NCBI GenBank assembly: GCA_013697225.1
Contig: JACCXG010000143.1
Location: 1 to 7,209, forward strand
Source: Acidobacteriota bacterium
Lineage (GTDB): Bacteria > Acidobacteriota > Vicinamibacteria > Vicinamibacterales > 2-12-FULL-66-21
DNA: 7,209 bases
Direction: 5' to 3'
Positions within the stretch are counted from its first letter, which is position 1. Every line of letters starts with the position of its first letter. The notes beneath the pieces are model-generated. The model had not been told where the DNA came from and ran no database searches. It saw only the letters and a list, made by a program, of their open reading frames with translations. This document shows positions 4,034 to 7,209 of this stretch, one piece after another. The position numbers and the translations under genes were made by a program.

Positions 4034-6916
4034 GTGCAGGAGGAACGGGACCGCTGGGCGCGCGTCAAACACGTATTCCAGTTGGCGATCGATCAGCCCC
4101 CCACTGATCGACTGGCATTCGTGGACGACCGCTGCGGCGACGACGAGGCAGTACGCGCTCAGGTGGTATCGCTGCTGGCCGCTCACCGAGAGGCCGGTGA
4201 ATTCGCCGAGACACCAGCCATCGAGAAACTGAATACGTCCCCATCAGGCCGGTTGGACGAACGCTCCTTGCACAAGCGCGACCGACTTGGGCCGTATGAA
4301 ATCATCGAATGGCTCGACGCGGGCGGAATGGGCGAGGTCTACCGTGCGAGGGATGCACAGGTCGGGCGCGACGTCGCCATCAAGATCCTTCCTTCACGGT
4401 TCTCAACCGATCCAGACCGGTTGCGGCGTTTCGAGCAGGAGGTTCGGTCTGCGGGGAGTTTGAATCATCCGAACCTGCTGACGATCTACTTCGCTGACGT
4501 TCATGCGGGATCTCCGTACCTCGTATCAGAGCTGCTCCAGGGGGAGACCCTGCGGAAGGTGCTCGACCGCGGCCCGGTGCCGGTTCGCAATGCGGCCCAA
4601 TATGCCGCCGAGGTCGCGTGCGGTCTGGCGGCCACTCATGACCGCGGGATCACGCACCGCGATCTGAAACCGGAAAACATCTTCCTCACCAAAGACAATC
4701 GCATCAAGATTCTCGATTTTGGCCTGGTCAAGCTTCGAGAAACGAAGTCACAGCTGGATATACCAGGCGCCCTCCGGACGGACGCGGGCGTCGTGCTCGG
4801 CACGGCCGGGTACATGTCTCCGGAGCAAGCGCGGGCAGAACAGGCAGATCATCGCTCCGATATCTTTGCACTCGGCGCGGTGCTGTACGAGTTGATGACG
4901 GGCCGGCGCGCGTTTCAGGGAACGTCCCTTGTGGACACGATGAGCGCCGTTCTCCACAACGAACCGGCCGACATCTCGTCAGTACAGCCGGACTGCCCGC
5001 CAGCCTTGGAGCGCATCATCAGACGATGCCTGGACAAAAATCCAGCCAATCGGTTTCAATCTGCCCACGACCTGTGTTTTGCGCTCGAGGCCTTGAGCGG
5101 TGCGCCCGTCGCGGCGGGGCATGGACCCGGACGCCACGTCCGTGCGCGCCGCCGGGCTGCGGCGTGGCTTGCCATCGGCGCGACGGCCGCGGCCACAACG
5201 GTGGCTTCATACGTACTGAGCCGCCGCGCAAGCGAGCCAGGCGTGCAGGCGACACTGCGAACCTCCATTCTCCCGCCAGAGAGGCAGTTTGGGTGGGATC
5301 CCTCGCCCGCCCTCTCTCCTGACGGTCGCACGATCGCGTTCACGGCGCCCAACGCAACCGGCCAGCAGGTAACCTGGGTGCGGCCTCTCGATTTGCCCAC
5401 CGCGCGTGCGTTACCAGGTACGGAAGGGAGCTACTCAGGAGCATTCTGGTCGCCCGACAGTCGGTCTCTTGGGTTCTTCGCTCGCGGTACTCTCCAGCGC
5501 ATCGAGATTGCCGGAGGCGCCCCGCAGGTACTAGCGACTGCGACGAATCCTCACGGCGGCACGTGGGGCAATGATGGAACCGTCCTGTTCGCACCCGACG
5601 CCACAACGATCCAGCGCATGTCCGCCGCAGGCGGCGCTGCGACGCCCGTCACGCGGTTGGACGCGCAGCATCGGGAGATGGTTCTCGGATATCCTTCGTT
5701 TCTCCCTGACGGCAAACACTTCCTCTACTGGGTGCTCAGCAGCGACAAGGCGCGAGAAGGACTGTATCTGGGGGCGCTCGACTCCGGCGACCGTCGGCAG
5801 TTGCTGCCGCTGCGGTCTCGCGCTGAATATGCGAATGGCTATCTATTCTTCGGCCGTGACGGAAACCTCATGGCGCAACCATTTGACGTGCGCCGGATGG
5901 AAATATCGGGTGAAGCCACGCGTGTCGCCGAGGAGCTTGGCAAGTCCTCTGCAGAACTGAGCAACTTTGCGTTCTCGGTGTCGGATTCCGGAAGTGTGGC
6001 CTATTGGAGTGGACACAAGACACCAACCACGCAGCTCACATGGTTTGCGCGGACGGGCCGTCGCCTCGCAGCCATTGGAGAGCCGGGGCACCACTGGGAA
6101 TTCATGGTGTCACCGGACGACAGGTTCTCGGCCATCGTTCGGTCTGATTTGCGGAAGAGCAAGGTCGATATCTGGCTGCTTGATGTCGCAGGTCGGAATC
6201 CGGCAGCCTTGACGTTGGCTAACTACATTGCGGCCTTTCCGGTGTGGTCACCTGATAGCAAACGCGTGCTCTTCACCGAGTTCACTGACCGGTGGTACGT
6301 CAAAGCCATCCATGGCGGGACTACGGAAGAGATCCCATTTGCGACGACAGCCGAGGACTATCCGATGAGTTGGTCCAGCGACGGCCGCAATCTGCTGTTT
6401 TTCAGGATTACGCCTGACACTTTCGGGGATCTCTGGATCCTCCCGCTGTCTGGGGAGCGCACGCCGTATCCTTACCTGAACACCGTCAATACGGAATTCG
6501 CGGGCCGATTCTCGCCGGACAGTCGCTGGGTGGCTTACACGTCCAATGAGTCGGGTCGGGTGGAAGTGTACGTGAACTCGTTTCCGCAACCAGGTAACAA
6601 GATCCGGATTTCGGCCGACGGGGGCCAGATGCCGATGTGGAGAAAAGACGGCAAGGAACTGTATTTCGTGACCGACGATCGGACGCTAATGGCCGTGCGT
6701 CTGGCGCGCGAACAGGGGGCACTCGTCCCTTCTCTGCCGGTGCGGCTCTTCCAAACGTCATCGATCAGACTGTCCCCGACGATGCAGTATGCCCCAAGCA
6801 GCGACGGTCAGCGGTTTCTGATCAACGCTGTTCTGGAGGACGAGCGCCCGCAGGGTATCCACATCATTCACAATTGGAAGCCGGAGAGCGCCGCTCTCAC
6901 TGCCATCGCCAGATAA
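4034..6916 (+). CDS. Membrane Ser/Thr protein kinase with C-terminal PD40/TolB-type beta-propeller
   Basis: This 960-aa Hanks-type kinase should phosphorylate Ser/Thr in response to a signal sensed by its propeller. An N-terminal helical segment (7-52, WARVKHVFQLAID and DEAVRAQVVSLLAAH) is common in acidobacterial kinases. The kinase domain spans about 86-353: P-loop DAGGMGEV (95-102), Lys117 in VAIK, alpha-C Glu136, HRDLKPEN (208-215), DFG (228-230), MSPEQ (261-265). One hydrophobic span (about 375-395) suits a single transmembrane helix, putting the C-terminus outside the cytoplasm. Residues 410-950 carry repeated propeller blades marked by SPDGRTIAF, SPDSRSLGF, LPDGKHFLY, SPDSKRVLF, SSDGRNLLF, SPDSRWVAY and KDGKELYF. 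GTG 4034 was chosen because GAGG (4023-4026) sits seven bases upstream and the family similarity begins right after it. The first Gly of the usual GxGxxG loop is Asp95. Substrate is unknown; the adjacent sigma factor is the obvious candidate. Confidence 0.93.
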   Translation: MQEERDRWARVKHVFQLAIDQPPTDRLAFVDDRCGDDEAVRAQVVSLLAAHREAGEFAETPAIEKLNTSPSGRLDERSLHKRDRLGPYEIIEWLDAGGMGEVYRARDAQVGRDVAIKILPSRFSTDPDRLRRFEQEVRSAGSLNHPNLLTIYFADVHAGSPYLVSELLQGETLRKVLDRGPVPVRNAAQYAAEVACGLAATHDRGITHRDLKPENIFLTKDNRIKILDFGLVKLRETKSQLDIPGALRTDAGVVLGTAGYMSPEQARAEQADHRSDIFALGAVLYELMTGRRAFQGTSLVDTMSAVLHNEPADISSVQPDCPPALERIIRRCLDKNPANRFQSAHDLCFALEALSGAPVAAGHGPGRHVRARRRAAAWLAIGATAAATTVASYVLSRRASEPGVQATLRTSILPPERQFGWDPSPALSPDGRTIAFTAPNATGQQVTWVRPLDLPTARALPGTEGSYSGAFWSPDSRSLGFFARGTLQRIEIAGGAPQVLATATNPHGGTWGNDGTVLFAPDATTIQRMSAAGGAATPVTRLDAQHREMVLGYPSFLPDGKHFLYWVLSSDKAREGLYLGALDSGDRRQLLPLRSRAEYANGYLFFGRDGNLMAQPFDVRRMEISGEATRVAEELGKSSAELSNFAFSVSDSGSVAYWSGHKTPTTQLTWFARTGRRLAAIGEPGHHWEFMVSPDDRFSAIVRSDLRKSKVDIWLLDVAGRNPAALTLANYIAAFPVWSPDSKRVLFTEFTDRWYVKAIHGGTTEEIPFATTAEDYPMSWSSDGRNLLFFRITPDTFGDLWILPLSGERTPYPYLNTVNTEFAGRFSPDSRWVAYTSNESGRVEVYVNSFPQPGNKIRISADGGQMPMWRKDGKELYFVTDDRTLMAVRLAREQGALVPSLPVRLFQTSSIRLSPTMQYAPSSDGQRFLINAVLEDERPQGIHIIHNWKPESAALTAIAR

Positions 6917-6958
6917 GACGATGTGCCGTTCTTCTATTGCATCAGCGAGAGTTTCCCG

Positions 6959-6977
6959 CCTGCTCCCGCCCAGCAGG
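6959..6977. terminator. Short hairpin between convergent genes
   Basis: CCTGCT (6959-6964) pairs perfectly with AGCAGG (6972-6977) around a seven-base loop, in the 73-bp space between the convergent kinase and citrate-synthase-like stop codons. It has no T-run on either strand, so a role as a bidirectional terminator is only suggested by position. Confidence 0.25.
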
Positions 6978-6989
6978 ATGTCCTGGCCG

Positions 6990-7208
6990 CTATTTTCTGC
7001 GGTCGGGCAGGCGGCGCTCGGAGGGACCGTCGTAGGTGTGGTCTTTCGGATCGATCTGGCGCATGGGCAGCTGCCGGACCCGCTCTTCCTCCGCGTGCGC
7101 GGCGATCCCCGGGATGCGGGAGATGAGGAAGATTGCATTCGCCACGCTCGCGGGCATGCCGACGTCCCCGCAGACCGCCGCGATGGCGCCGTCGATGTTG
7201 ACCGGCAG
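6990..7208 (-). CDS. C-terminus of a citrate synthase-superfamily protein, probably citryl-CoA lyase
   Basis: Read on the minus strand from the right edge, an open frame of 72 residues ends at TAG (complement of 6990-6992). It begins LPVNIDGAIAAVCGDVGMP, continues with SVANAIFLISRIPGIAAHAEE and ends MRQIDPKDHTYDGPSERR plus a short basic tail. The segment SRIPGIAAHAEEE matches the conserved C-terminal substrate-binding helix region of citrate synthases, where an Arg-x-x-Gly and an Ala-His-x-x-Glu motif recur. The DGAIAAVCGDVG and DPKDHTYDGP elements favour the citryl-CoA lyase-like branch over classical citrate synthase. Such enzymes make or cleave (citryl-)CoA intermediates in the cytoplasm. 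The active-site His and most of the protein lie outside the window, so the exact reaction cannot be decided. It is convergent with the kinase gene and shows no functional tie to it. Confidence 0.82.
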   Translation of the reverse strand: MPVNIDGAIAAVCGDVGMPASVANAIFLISRIPGIAAHAEEERVRQLPMRQIDPKDHTYDGPSERRLPDRRK

Positions 7209-7209
7209 C

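Noticed and set aside
1..7209. CRISPR array or other regularly spaced repeat array
   Set aside because: No repeat of 20 bp or more recurs with regular spacing. The periodic SPDG-type pattern in the kinase gene is protein-level propeller blade repetition.

Overview
The window is GC-rich bacterial DNA. It carries an ECF-like sigma factor followed by a large membrane Ser/Thr kinase with a PD40/TolB-type beta-propeller. That pairing is most typical of Acidobacteriota, Vicinamibacteria-like lineages in particular, although Gemmatimonadota and Planctomycetota carry similar genes. The taxonomic guess is inference from gene content only.

Layout, left to right. The 3' end of an unrecognised gene (1-92) is followed by a well-formed tRNA-Val(CAC) gene (149-223), which has a plausible promoter and a clear intrinsic terminator. 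An ISKra4-type insertion sequence follows, with an intact 438-aa transposase (474-1790). The transposase ribosome binding site is buried in a strong RNA hairpin (414-472). Next is an EthD-family gene (1996-2299) split by two single-base deletions. A secreted allene-oxide-cyclase/dirigent-like barrel protein lies on the minus strand (2491-3003) and is divergent from the sigma factor (3203-3799). The 960-aa kinase runs from 4034 to 6916. At the right edge, on the minus strand, is the C-terminus of a citrate synthase-superfamily protein, probably citryl-CoA lyase (6990-7208). It is easy to miss because its start lies outside the window.

The sigma factor and kinase probably form a signalling unit: a membrane-anchored kinase with a large C-terminal propeller next to a cognate-like sigma factor. 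They are separated by an unusually long 234-bp gap. The secreted barrel protein shares the upstream region of the sigma factor, which contains two pairs of short direct repeats, so co-regulation is possible but unproven. The other genes look unrelated to this unit.

I see no CRISPR array, phage module, toxin-antitoxin pair or clearly new multi-gene system. The items most worth checking are the ribosome-binding-site hairpin of the insertion sequence, the doubly frameshifted EthD gene, and the sigma/kinase/secreted-barrel neighbourhood with its repeats.
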